This document shows, in pieces, positions 23,719 to 34,058 of a stretch of 64,000 nucleotides of DNA. The stretch's first letter is position 1. Every line of letters starts with the position of its first letter. The position numbers were made by a program, and so were the translations under genes. The stretch spans positions 37,903 to 101,902 of the forward strand of contig JACCGJ010010702.1 of NCBI GenBank assembly GCA_013407085.1. The letters run 5' to 3'. The DNA is from Atriophallophorus winterbourni. Its lineage: Eukaryota; Platyhelminthes; Trematoda; Plagiorchiida; Microphallidae. Below the pieces are notes generated by a model. That model was not told where the DNA came from, did not search any database, and saw nothing but the letters and a program-made list of their open reading frames with translations.

Positions 23719-24734
23719 ATGTCAGCTCAGAAACGCAAGCGAACCGACTTTACGCTGAAGGAGAAGCTCGAGATCATCGATGTTGCGAAGAAGGAGCCGA
23801 ATCAGTCCAAGTTGGCGAGGGAGATTGGCAAGAAATGGGGCGTCGAAGTTAAGAGAACCACCGTGAAGGGCATTCTCAGCAAGAAGGATGCAAGAGACCC
23901 CGTTTCTTCAAGAAGAAGGAGATCCCGGTCACGTACAAGGCGAACTCGAGGGCGTGGATGACGGCGGAGATTTTCGAGGAGATGTTGCGTGCGTGGGACG
24001 GACGACTCGGCCAGCAGGGACGCAGAGTTCTGGTCTGCCTCGATAACTTCTCTGGCCACCCTCCCGAGCTCCAGCTGAACAACATCCAACAGGTCTTCTT
24101 CCCACCCAATACGACAGCCAATTCACAACCAATGGATCAAGGAATCATAGAGAACTTCAAGCGCCACTATAAAAAGCTGTTGCTATGCCGCCGGCTAGAG
24201 ACGATGGACGATCGCGGAAAGGAGTTCAAGTTCACGTTGCTCGACGCTCTACACGTCGCCCGGTATGCTTGGGAGCAGGTCAGCAAGTCGACAATCAGGA
24301 ACTGTTTCGCGAAAGCCAAGTTTATCGGAGAAGAAATCCGAACTGAGCCTCAGGATGCGGAGCTGCTCGAGATCTGGAAAGCTTTGCCTGCCGAGGAAAA
24401 GATGCACGATAACGAGCAGATCGAGCTGCCTGACTTTCTCGAAGCCGACGAACGCGTCGCAACTGGCGGGTCCTTCACGCTGGAGGAGATTGCGGAGGAG
24501 ATGCTGTACAATGAGGAGCCGGTGGAAAGCGAAGACGAAGTGAACGTCGAGGAAATCGTTTTGTTCGAGGAAGCCCAGCGTGCTTGGATCACTGTCCGAA
24601 TGTTCATACAGCAGACAAGCGGGAAGCCCGGTGTGATGCAAGCGTGTGACCGGCTAGACAACGAGATGAACGAGATCCGACGAAAGAAGATGCGTCAGCC
24701 GACGATTTTTGAGAGCTTTGGACTGATCGATTGA
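23719..24734 (+). pseudogene. Tigger transposase, deletion-frameshift remnant
   Basis: The first frame begins MSAQKRKRTDFTLKEKLEII and covers about 58 residues of the psq/CENP-B-type helix-turn-helix that binds the transposon ends. Near 23890-23904 it jumps to a second frame that resumes inside the DDE domain: FFKKKEIPVTYKANSRAWMT, CLDNFSGHPPELQLNNIQ (second Asp) and QPMDQGIIENFKR (third Asp), then an acidic tail ending FESFGLID. The first catalytic Asp, normally in a DETG context, is missing. About 335 codons remain against roughly 500 in the family, so some 0.5 kb is deleted and the frame shifts at the junction. AATAAA at 24738-24743 directly follows the stop. The product cannot be an active transposase. 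Confidence 0.85.
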
Positions 24735-24812
24735 GCAAATAAAGCCGTTTTTTTGCATACCTCGTTACTATGCCACTCTCGCTACTATGCCACTTTTGCT
24801 CGGTCCCAAAGG

Positions 24813-24837
24813 GTGGCATAGTACTGAGATTGCAGTG
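24813..24837 (-). repeat. Right terminal inverted repeat of the Tigger element
   Basis: Partner of 23347-23371. It is immediately followed by the right TA of the target duplication. Confidence 0.85.
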
Positions 24838-25059
24838 TATGTACTTTTTATCGAACCTAGTGATGGTCTTGACAAAACTGTCTCGGGAGGTTCGATGTAG
24901 GTTAACGCAATGAAAATGGACTAAGCATTTTAGAATTGTGCACACAGTTCAGTCTTTGCATCAGTGACACTTTTTTCAAACAAAAACACAGCATAAGTTC
25001 TCTTGGAAACATCCTCGCTCTAAGCATTGGCATCAGCTTGATCTTATTCTTGTTAAAGG

Positions 25060-25930
25060 CAACAATATAGAAAGCGTACGTCATACCAGATCATATTGAA
25101 TCGCAGACTGTGGCACTGATTACTCGCTGGTCTGTGCAAAACTGAAGCTTCCAGACACGAGATTTCCCCGCACCAAATTTTCTGGTAAGCCTAGGATAGA
25201 CGTCACCCGCATGTGCGAACTTAATCAAGCTGCGCGGTTTGCAAAAGCCACCACAGCCAACTTCAGCAAGACAACCATACTTGAATCGGCTTCAGAAAAC
25301 TGGGAATCGATAAAAGCTGCATATGCCGAGTCGCACTTTCCAGGTTAGGTTCGAATAAAGCTCGAACGAGCGACTGGTTCGAAGAAAAAGCTTCTAAGAT
25401 GACTGATGTGTTGGATAAGAAACGGTCAGCATTCTTGGGGTTCAAAGGTATGATGACAGATGAAAGTTTACGACTTTTAAGAGCAGCTAGAAATAAGGTC
25501 CAACAGACTGCAAGACAATGTGCAAATGACTATTGTATAGAAATTAGCATAAATATCCAAAAAGTTGTGAATACTGAAAATTTTTTCAGTATTTATGATG
25601 GGTTTAACAAAGCCATTGGTCCAACCAAACTTGAAACGGCACCCACTAAGTCTGTATCTGGTGACCCGATTGTGGACAAAACTCAGCAGATGGAAAGATG
25701 GGTAGAGCACTTCTCCTCTCTCTACTCTATGGACAGTATGGTTTTACCACATGTATTTGAAAACGTCGAGCGGTTGCCAACTATTGAATATCCAGATACT
25801 CCACATACACTTGATGATTTTAATTGGGCCATCGACCACTTAGCGAATGAGAAGGCCTCTGGTGACGACGGAATTCCACCTGAGCTAATCAAATGCTGTA
25901 GAGCAGCATTATTACAACCTCTTTACCATT
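25060..25930 (+). mobile_element. RTE-like LINE fragment (endonuclease end to RT start)
   Basis: The segment starts at the last block of an endonuclease, IADCGTDYSLVCAKLKL, where Tyr replaces the catalytic His of the usual DH-LV. A linker follows with SENWESIKAAYAESHF, a stop at 25348, DWFEEKASKMTDVLDKKRSA and ARNKVQQTARQC. The N-terminal part of the reverse transcriptase is recognisable from MERWVEHFSSLYSMDS and LANEKASGDDGIPPELIKCC. Similarity ends abruptly at 25936, where a hammerhead-type repeat begins. The order and motifs match the RTE-like ORF2 also represented at 51.3-51.8 kb and 57.9 kb. It is inactive because of the stop, the lost His and the missing palm. Confidence 0.7.
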
Positions 25931-25936
25931 TGCATA

Positions 25937-26167
25937 GGGTTCGTACAACGAACCACGATGTTCAAACAAAGAATCACATACTGATTCGTCGTCAAGCACC
26001 CAAGGCGCTTATGGATGACCAAAGTGATGTGTTGCTCACATCCTTTGCACTTATACACCACCATGTGAGCAACACATTAACTTGGTCATACATAAGCGTT
26101 TTGAGTGCTTGAACAAGAATCACATTGTGATTCTGAGTTTGAACATCATGGTTTGTTGTATGAACCC
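25937..26167. repeat. Long imperfect hairpin, 105-bp arms
   Basis: The left arm 25937-26041 (starting GGGTTCGTACAACGAACCAC) is the reverse complement of the right arm 26063-26167 (ending GTTGTATGAACCC) at roughly 85% identity, around a 21-base loop. The arms are the 3' halves of two oppositely oriented copies of the hammerhead repeat family. It sits exactly where the RTE fragment stops. Confidence 0.85.
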
Positions 26168-26323
26168 GTTGCAACAGTGGTATTCATGTATAACCGTTTT
26201 TACCATTTATCCACTGTTTCAAGGCTTACTGAACCTAAATTTACCGTCTCCACTTGATGACGGCATACAGCCAGAAACCGGTGGTAGAGTGTAATTTTGG
26301 GAGGGGGTGAGCAACACATCACC
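26063..26323 (+). repeat. Near full-length hammerhead-type repeat copy
   Basis: This 261-bp copy starts ATGTGAGCAACACATTAAC and ends GTGAGCAACACATCACC, so both ends carry nearly the same 17-base sequence in direct orientation. An internal palindrome (AGAATCACATTGTGATTC region, 26110-26130) and a ribozyme core at 26248-26289 are present. The core has two inactivating changes: TTGATGA for CTGATGA, and G at the cleavage position after CCGGT. Stem I retains five of six pairs. Terminal direct repeats plus a hammerhead recall schistosome Sm-alpha repeats, retrozymes or ends of Penelope-like elements; which of these it is cannot be settled here. Confidence 0.65.
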
Positions 26324-27160
26324 CAGAATCACAAAATTATACATGTTCAAGCGTTCAAGACGCTAAGAATCGACCAGAATATGATGTTATTGCATGAATA
26401 TTATTCATCGGTTGGTCACAAATATTTTCTGCCGCATTGCAGAGAGTGTACTTTAATATTAATTGAATGATTTGAAAGAATTTAAGACACAGGGTTTTTG
26501 TGGTCTGAGATTTTTGTACACCCGGAATTTATAATTGCCAGACCGATGGCATAAAGCTATAGAATTCTGCTTTTTGTTATACAAATAATTTAGTGCAGAT
26601 TTTTAGCCTTCATGAACAGTAAGTTTAACATGCGTTTGATGTTGATTGAATTTATGCCGCTCTCAATCAGACAAACACTATATGCATTTATTTTACATTT
26701 GAATAACGATACTTTCAGAATAAAGTCCGAAAAATTGAGATAAGTCAAACATTTATCGACACGGGTATGAATTAATTACAACAAAACTTAGCGTCATATT
26801 GTTAGGATTAGAGATATGATTACGTTTCTTCATTATATCTGATTAGGATCTACATAGTTAAAATAATTTCATACTCAACATAGTATTCTTCGATAAGATC
26901 AAAAAATTGTTTAGAAATTTAAATTTTTAACATTTACTAACTTGTTACTCTTTATTATTACTTCAGTGATCCCGTCGAAATAAAAAAGTAATTTCTTTGT
27001 AATTAAATATTTTCTTCTTTTCTGTTCATCTTGAGAGTTTTTGGAGCTTCAATAAAAGAATTTTAAAAATCGAAATCTTCAAATTTATTAAAATTAGGGA
27101 AACATGATTTAAACGGTCGTTGGCACTACTTCGAATTTTTCCCTCTGTCTTATCGGATGT
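26324..27160. other. AT-rich spacer
   Basis: Nothing recognised in this stretch. Confidence 0.5.
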
Positions 27161-27370
27161 ATGAACTTTATTTCTCTGTTTTTCGTGTTGTTAATTAATG
27201 AATCTTGTAAAAACAATGAAAACAATGTTATAAAAAGTCCACAATTACTGAGCGGGGAAACAAAAAGTTTCTTAGAGAGCGCATCCAGCAGTGAAAAATC
27301 AGGAAAATTTCGATCTTATTGTCTAGATACGACATTACATGAGAATACGAGTTACTACGTTGAAATATAG
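27161..27370 (+). CDS. Possible small secreted peptide, unproven
   Basis: A 69-codon frame starts with ATG and has a short hydrophobic, signal-peptide-like beginning (MNFISLFFVLLINESC). Its polar Ser/Asn/Glu-rich body includes SFLESASSSEKSGKF, and it ends SYYVEI. Two AATAAA signals follow within about 50 bases of the stop (near 27380 and 27405), which is more than the base composition alone makes likely. No TATA box or homologue was recognised. Alternatively the first 46 bases could be an exon ending at GTAAAA. Length alone is within chance for this DNA. Confidence 0.25.
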   Translation: MNFISLFFVLLINESCKNNENNVIKSPQLLSGETKSFLESASSSEKSGKFRSYCLDTTLHENTSYYVEI

Positions 27371-27917
27371 TGTATCTTAATAAAAACCGTATTATATTTC
27401 AATAAATAAAATATTTTGACATAGAAATTAAACGAAAAGCGCTGATATTATTGTTCACGTGATTATCACGGTCATCGGAAATGAAGACATAACCTGTTGG
27501 TGATTCCGTGACCAATTAATTGTCTACATAAGGCAAACATGCTTGATAAATATTCAATTTAGTGCTTCGAGTTACAGTACATGTGAAGCTAATATCCATA
27601 ATGTTATCAAATGATGTATATCATTGGAATGTTGTAATTAAATACATGCATTGGTAAATTTGCATTACATGAACTTAATATGTGTAATCAACACATTTAT
27701 ATAAATTTATCATTAACAATGACAGTACTAATCGATTCCCATTTGTTGTTTAGCCTATTTTTTAATTATGGAACCACATGCAACTTTTAATAGAAACATT
27801 TGCATCGTTTTGCTTATTTCTGTGAATATGGGATTCGGGAGCGAAATAGATTCTTGTTTTGTGTTAGACATATATTTTAGTCGGAATTTATCCAAAGAAT
27901 TATATTTTATTGTTAAA

Positions 27918-28095
27918 GGTGATGTGTTGCTCACATCCACCGAAATTACACTCCACTACCGGTTTCTGGCTGTTTGCCGTCATCAGGTGGAGACAGTAAA
28001 ATTAGTTTCAGTGGTTCGTTGTACGAACCCTTTTCAACAGTGGCATTTAAGTATAACCTTGTTTATATTTCATTGTTTCTTATCCAAGCAGGTAA
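27918..28095 (-). repeat. Hammerhead repeat, rearranged copy with intact ribozyme
   Basis: The + strand reads GGTGATGTGTTGCTCACATC, then the complement of the ribozyme and TTTCAGTGG in normal order to about 28015. It then switches to the opposite orientation (GTTCGTTGTACGAACCC... CAACAGTGG... GTATAACC), which is the order found in the + strand copy at 26155-26220. The copy is therefore a fusion of two opposed pieces, like the hairpin 2 kb upstream. It is the best preserved member for the ribozyme part. Confidence 0.65.
27951..27992 (-). ncRNA. Type I hammerhead ribozyme, intact core
   Basis: On the minus strand the order is CTCCAC (stem I), CTGATGA, CGGC-AAACA-GCCA (stem II: three pairs plus a C-A mismatch), GAAA, CCGG, TA (cleavage after A), GTGGAG (stem I partner, six perfect pairs). 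Every invariant core base of a hammerhead is present. Helix III is reduced to A15.1-U16.1 with the palindromic CCGG, the minimal form reported for schistosome and Penelope-type ribozymes, which are thought to work as dimers. It would self-cleave transcripts of the minus strand. The closing C-A mismatch may weaken it. Copies elsewhere in the window have lost core bases or stem pairs. Confidence 0.7.
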
Positions 28096-31000
28096 ACCTG
28101 ATTGCAAGTGTTCCGTCGCTAAACAAGATCACACCCATAGCAAACATCTTTCAAAGATATTCAGAGATGAGGAGCACTCAATTTTATTTTTTAAGGTGCA
28201 ATTTCATCTTTTTTATTAGCTCAGGTGTTTCGAATGTTCGTTGCTAATGGTTTTTATTGGCTTTATTTGATATTCAATCAAACCTGTTTACTGATTGATT
28301 TGGGCGTCGAATATTACTTGGAAGCAAAATCTCAGTTACGTTCCATATGAATTCGGGTTTTCTTGATATAGTGTTTGCAATATGGGATTTATCACAATCG
28401 GAAATGAGGAGTTTGTATTCGACGTTGTTCCATTTATTTATGGTAACCGTATCCTTGATGTGTAATAGGTGCTGACTCAGTGTTGTATTGGGATTTCGGG
28501 CAAACTGACTCCCAATGATACGCGGGATTCATGTGGAAATTTCGAATGTGTATAATGAAATTTTTGAACTTGTCTCGTTTGTATAGTATTCTATCAGTTG
28601 TTTGTTCTTCATTGATTTTGAATGATACAGCTGCTAGATTAACAATTCTTTCCGAATTGCTTCAATAAATTTTCGACATATTTCTTGAGCTTAATAGTGA
28701 TGCATTATGAAGGACCATAGTTAAATAAATTTGCGACTGCCATAGTCAATATTAGTTTAATTATAACAAGAATCACACGCTAGCATTTGAGGATTAAAAC
28801 AAACGCATCCAGTCTGAGTTGTCGGAAAACAGAATACTGTGTAATGTATTTAACATATTTGAGACTGATCGGGAATCCATAGTAATGAGGAGAATGCTTG
28901 CAATGAAACCAGTGTAGCTTTTGGACAAAACTAAATGAAGCAAATTTATTTCAGGCTATCAAAATAAAGTTGCACATGCGTAAATTCTCTTTTCAAATGT
29001 AAACCTAATAAGGCAGTAATTCAGCAATGTGAATAAATGATATCTACTATTAATCATTCCTTAAATCAAATGACCTCGATTCAAAACTTATTTTGCCTCT
29101 GATAGAAAACGATTAATTATACTTCATGGGCGAATTTATTATGACAATTTGTGGAGCCCGAATATGGAACAGTGAAAATGAAATTTGCTTTCGTTGCATT
29201 CTAGATTTCTTTGTTAAAATTTTTATTGGAATAACTACAACAGAAAACCAAGTGACGCACCTAGCATGAAGATGTTCGTGCCAGGTCTTATATATGCGTC
29301 AGTTGGTAAAACACCGTAAGCAGTCAGAATTTTGAATCATATTAGAGTATGTAGAAATTTTTTTGCTTATTCATATTAGCAATAGAATCCTATCGAGAGC
29401 ATCTTAAATACATTTTAGACTCGAACGCTAAACAAATTTCTTGGCCTACAATATCGGTATACGTTTGCATAAATGTCTGTCCAAGTTCAACTGAGTCATT
29501 GAATACCTCGTATGGAATTTTTATGTTACATTCAGGTGGCTTATATGAAGCTTATTCAAAATATGTAAAATCTATCTCGATTGTTCCAATAACATTGCTT
29601 TAAAATGCTCTGATTCTGTATTGTCAGAAGAAACGAAGGCATTTTATGTTGAACCCCATGACAGACATAAAATAAGCTACAGCTGAAAGTGGATAATCTA
29701 CCTCACTTCAATAAGTTCATAACTACTTTGAGCGAGCGTATGGTTGTAAGTTTGGGTTGAGAGATCTGCGTGACTGGAAGTCTGCAACCGTAGTTTTCTG
29801 TACAGGATTGGCCCCATTGATGACAAGACAATCGTGTAGATACGATGTGAAGTGTTGAATCTTCGGAAGTAACTATATACGTTTTCTGAGGCTCAACATT
29901 CTTCGTGATTCCCGGTGTTTGGCTGGAGATCTTCGTATGAAATCATAACGATTATCATGTCGAGCGAAATACCTGCCAGCTTTACGAGCTGAGTAAATGA
30001 CTTTATCTTCTTCTCCAGGTATAGTACACCTGAGATAATTGTCAATGGGATGGTAGAAAGGAGCATATAATGTATATCTCATCACATCAGCAAAAATGGA
30101 AATGCATAGTCCTCAATGGAAAGTCATTATCATTTCGCTTTCCCTTGACCTTAGTTTATGTTTTGTAATATATACTGGAAACAGAAAGAAGAAAAACGCT
30201 CATCCATTTTATCTCGTGTCATTTGATTACCTATGGTTCCTTTCGAACGAAGCTGTGCAGATGATGTAATTTAACTCTCCAAAATTGTTGCTATCGTGAT
30301 TATTATTTTGAATATTTCACTATTACAATTACACATATTGTAAGGTGTGAGATGTCAACACGTTTTCAGACAAAAAATTTATTAAGTTTCTTGGTTCACA
30401 CAAACTGAAAATTTATATAAGAACCTGCTGACTTTCGGGACATTGTTCCACCATCTCATATTCATTTGTTATTGTGTCGCAGCTGGCCAACATTCGGCCT
30501 ATAATCACGACTTTTCGGGCCATCCATCCAATATGAACCACGTCATACCCCGCGCCTTTAACGGCCACTTGACGATCGCCTCTCGATTCGGTGCTTCTTG
30601 CTCTTGGATTTTGCCGGAGAGTGGGGTTGTGTACATCAACCGAAAGCTTGTGATTTGCACCCATCTTTAATGCACTTCGCACCCTTCAAAATGTATATAG
30701 TTACAAACAGCTTCAACCATGTTTCGCAAATATTTTGGCTGTGAAATAATCAAAACACTCTTTGTTCTGAGTGAATGGCGCCCTGTGATATCTATTTCCA
30801 AATATCCTAGTTGAATGCGCAAAGCCAGAAGCCGATTGATGAGCAACGTTAAGCTTATTGTACAATAAAGCTTGAGCCCATAAGATCAATGCGAGCATGG
30901 AGTTGATTTTATAAATTGGTACATAAAAATATGCTTTTATTTGCTACAACCAGTACCTGAAACCATGCTTCAAGTAAAGGTTTATTGATGATTCACATCG

Positions 31001-31789
31001 AGAACCACAGCAACATGGAACTACTTGACAGTTTGATCTTATATTACGCAAATTTTGATTCGGGTGTTCAAAAATAATTTAGATAATATGGATGCATACT
31101 TTAAAAGAAATGAGCGGGATATCTACACTGAACTAGTCCAAACCAAAATTATTTACATCCAGATTGTGATAGGATTTCATCCACAAATTCGCATCATGAT
31201 CATAATGAGAAGCGAATTGCATTTCATGCAATTTAAATTGATTTACAAAGAGACACGACATTTATAGGGCTCTTTGAATAGTTAAATAGCCAAATATCTA
31301 TGAGTTCAATGAATAAAAGCCCATGGTAGCCTATATTCATGGATTGAAAACTTCTTGTTTTCAAAAACCAATATAGCATCAGACATCTTGATTTTATTAT
31401 TTGCGTTGAAGTCGTCTTAAAAATTTGATACATCAATGCTAGGCTTAGTTTTATCCAAACATTATATTATTTAGATGTCACGTTTCTAAATTAATTGAAT
31501 AAAAAACTCTCAGTTTCTCTTGCATATTTGATGGAAACCTTATTGTTATTTATGAAAGTTCAACGGATTTTCTATTAATCTATGGAGAGATCAATGATTT
31601 TTTATCAGATCTTTGAAGTTATGTACTAGCTATTTCTGGAATTGTCAACACATTTTTGAGACGTCAGTTCAGCGCCATACACGAATCATGAGGGCCAATT
31701 CATGTTATTTTTGTTAACTTCGTTACGGTATAACAAAACTAGAATGAAACGAATTTGATGTACTTGTTTATCAAACGCACAGTATCGCA
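28096..31789. other. Gene-poor stretch
   Basis: No gene supported. The segment 30430-30665 is richer in G+C than its surroundings and is open on both strands (minus 30413-30682, plus 30443-30670), but neither translation resembles a known domain. 29740-30085 is similar, with a 70-codon minus-strand frame. Both could be decayed transposon pieces. Confidence 0.4.
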
Positions 31790-32215
31790 AAAAGCTTCCT
31801 GAGCTGACCATTATGTTTGAAGAAGGAATGGATATAGAGCCGAGTTCTATGCCATGGACTAGCGGCTAAACCATATGATAAACGTTTGAGGAGTCTCAAT
31901 CTTTTCGACTTTCGCTGTCGTCGACTAAGAGGTGACCTCATACTGATATACAACATTATGCACGTCCCTAACCATCCCTTGTCCAAAAGTTTCACACGCT
32001 CGCTATCCCATGCCAGTCAGAAACATGAACTTACAGTGCTTATTCCCACTTCAAGACTGAACTGTCGAAGATATTCGTATGCTGTACGTGTAAGTTTCAC
32101 ATAGAACACTCTCCCCTCCACTGTTACACACTCAGCTAACATGGATATTTTTGAAGCTAATTTGGACAAATACTTAAGAGAAAATCCATATTTTGATACG
32201 ATTTACACTACATGA
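31790..32215 (+). mobile_element. CR1-like LINE, C-terminal end of ORF2
   Basis: The + strand contains the diagnostic block LNLFDFRCRRLRGDLILIYN followed by IMHVPNHPLSKSFTRS, RLNCRRYSYAVRVSFT, a stop, and NTLPSTVTHSANMDIFEANL before DKYL. This is the usual R-YSF-RV--WN-LP-----S---FK--LD-YL ending of CR1-type reverse transcriptase proteins. Upstream, PWTSG is separated from it by stops and a frameshift. It is a 5'-truncated remnant containing only the last 130 or so codons. Confidence 0.75.
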
Positions 32216-33857
32216 GTTTTCCTGTTTTTCTTTTTAGTGTATATACCTCATAACTCCATCTTATGGTTATTGTTAAGCTAAATGTTTTTTAGACCATTAC
32301 AAATATGAATCACTTTGAATCACTTTGAATGAAAGGGCAACACTTAACGTTAAAAACGACAGAATCAATCCATGATCTTAGCTAAGCTACTACACATTCT
32401 TTCATATAAAAACATCGCCATAGATCACCATTTAAAATCAGCAAGAAAATTTTCTTGGTATCAACAATCTGTCATCAGCTTATGAACGAAACGAGCCCTT
32501 TATTTGTGCTTGAACACCAGAGACGTTAAACGCAGTCCACATTCAGTCTGATATTACAGATCAAGATTAATTCAAAATGAATAACAAATACAAAATTATT
32601 TTCATCCTTTTAGCTTCATTAATTAACCAATCATTTTCCAATTTTATTATCTACAGTTTACCATAAATCAAAACGCCTTAGCACGTTTGAATAAAAATAT
32701 TCCGAATTTATGCGCATAACTTTACAAATGCATGAGGTTTAACGGAACCAATACCAATTTAGTGAGCAGGAATATGGGAGAAGTTCAATTCTGTGGAATA
32801 AATTCAGTTTTTTAATGCGTAGGCGGATGAGCAGATTGGACCAAAAATAATGTACACGAAACGGAAGCATGCCAAATTGTTCCATTCAATTATTCTGAAT
32901 TGTAAACGCAAATATTATTCAGTATTATGGTATGAATAACATGTAAACAAAAAATCTTTTTTGGTTAAAATTATTATTGATTTTTTGCTGAGTATAGTGC
33001 TTCCGCGCTCCGATTGGTCAACTCAATCTACCAATCTATTTTTCAATATTACTGTTTGGCTCAATTAATCCCAAACAATTTTTTTATTACTATGCTGAAC
33101 ACGAAAACTTAATCCACGCAGAGAATTAAATTATAAAACAAACCCAACAAGAAATGGACAAGGTGAACGCTTTGAGAAGCCTTATAATAGCAGTTCCGAT
33201 AAAGGAGACGATTCAGAATAAATGGACCAAATTAAAAAAGTGAGTAAAATAATTGTTCATGATTCCGTCCAAATGTCAAAATAAGATCGGGTTGGTCTTA
33301 ATTATGTAATAAAATTAGTGTAGGTGTTCCAACGTATCCATCCCATTTTTTAACAATTATATATTTTTAATATAATGCTACTGCGTACAGTATTCATGTA
33401 TGGATTAAATAATCTTCCGAAACAGGGACATTTTCGCACGTATCACTTCCAAATTATTTAAGTAAAAATAATAAAATTGCCCGTAACCTCAAGTATAACA
33501 ATTTACGTCATGAGAAGCCCAATTTAGTCCACGAAAATTAAAAGAACCTAGTCCCACTGATCCTCAAATTAGAAACTTAATAATTTATGTTTAAAAAATC
33601 AACAATTGTGAACGTTATTAAATGAGTAAAAAAAGTAAGCAAAATATGTGGTGGGGATTTTGTATAACAGGAAGTTTAAAGGAACATAATATTGAAACAA
33701 ACCGAAAGCAAAATGAGAAAGTAATCGATTTATTGGTTTGTACGCCTAAGAAATACTCATATCAACATCCATTTTGTATTCACACGGAAATGCGTGCATC
33801 CATGGTGTAAAAATGCAATAAATATTTGTATTGAGCACAAATCTCTTCATTTACATG
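32216..33857. other. AT-rich spacer
   Basis: Nothing recognised apart from a short run of two AATCACTTTG units near 32310. Confidence 0.5.
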
Positions 33858-34058
33858 CCACAATGGTGTTTCTGCATGTTTACCATCATCAGATAAAGGC
33901 CGTGAGATTAGATTCAGTTAACCCCGAAATAGTGGTAAGGCAGTAAACAAAGTTAGATTTGAATGACACGGTACAACAGGGTTCTTACCGAGTACAATGA
34001 TGTTAAAATATAGAAACACAAAGTGATTCCTTGTCGTGCGCTTTGGATGCTTAATATT
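33858..34058 (-). repeat. Hammerhead-type repeat copy
   Basis: The copy is in the same order as the one at 11374. The ribozyme region (minus strand, about 33861-33892) keeps CTGATGA and GAAA but has poor stems I and II. It is followed by the conserved GGTAAGGCAGTAAACAAAG, ACAACAGGGTTC, AAAGTGATTCCTTG and GCGCTTTGGATGCTTA landmarks. It is decayed but complete in layout. Confidence 0.55.

Larger units (their letters stand above)
23347..24837 (+). mobile_element. pogo/Tigger DNA transposon, internally deleted
   Basis: The element has both ends. Terminal inverted repeats begin CACTCGAATCTCGGTACTAT at the left, and the right end is its complement with three mismatches. Both sides are flanked by TA (23345-23346 and 24838-24839), the target duplication of pogo/Tc1-type elements. 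The motif TACTATGCCAC occurs five times at the left and, counting the inverted one, three times at the right. A direct repeat of about 49 bases (23372-23420 and 24761-24810) carries two of them. The interior is clearly more GC-rich than its surroundings, so it arrived recently or from another source. The coding part is broken, so it is non-autonomous. Confidence 0.9.

Noticed and set aside
23802..24661. Several long antisense frames across the Tigger element
   Set aside because: They are shadows of GC-rich transposase coding sequence and show no independent motifs.
27768..28247. 159-codon + strand frame with a hydrophobic start
   Set aside because: More than half of it runs through the hammerhead repeat copy at 27918-28095, so the frame is mostly repeat DNA.
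30413..30682. GC-richer segment open on both strands
   Set aside because: Neither translation resembles a known protein; kept only as a note within the spacer description.
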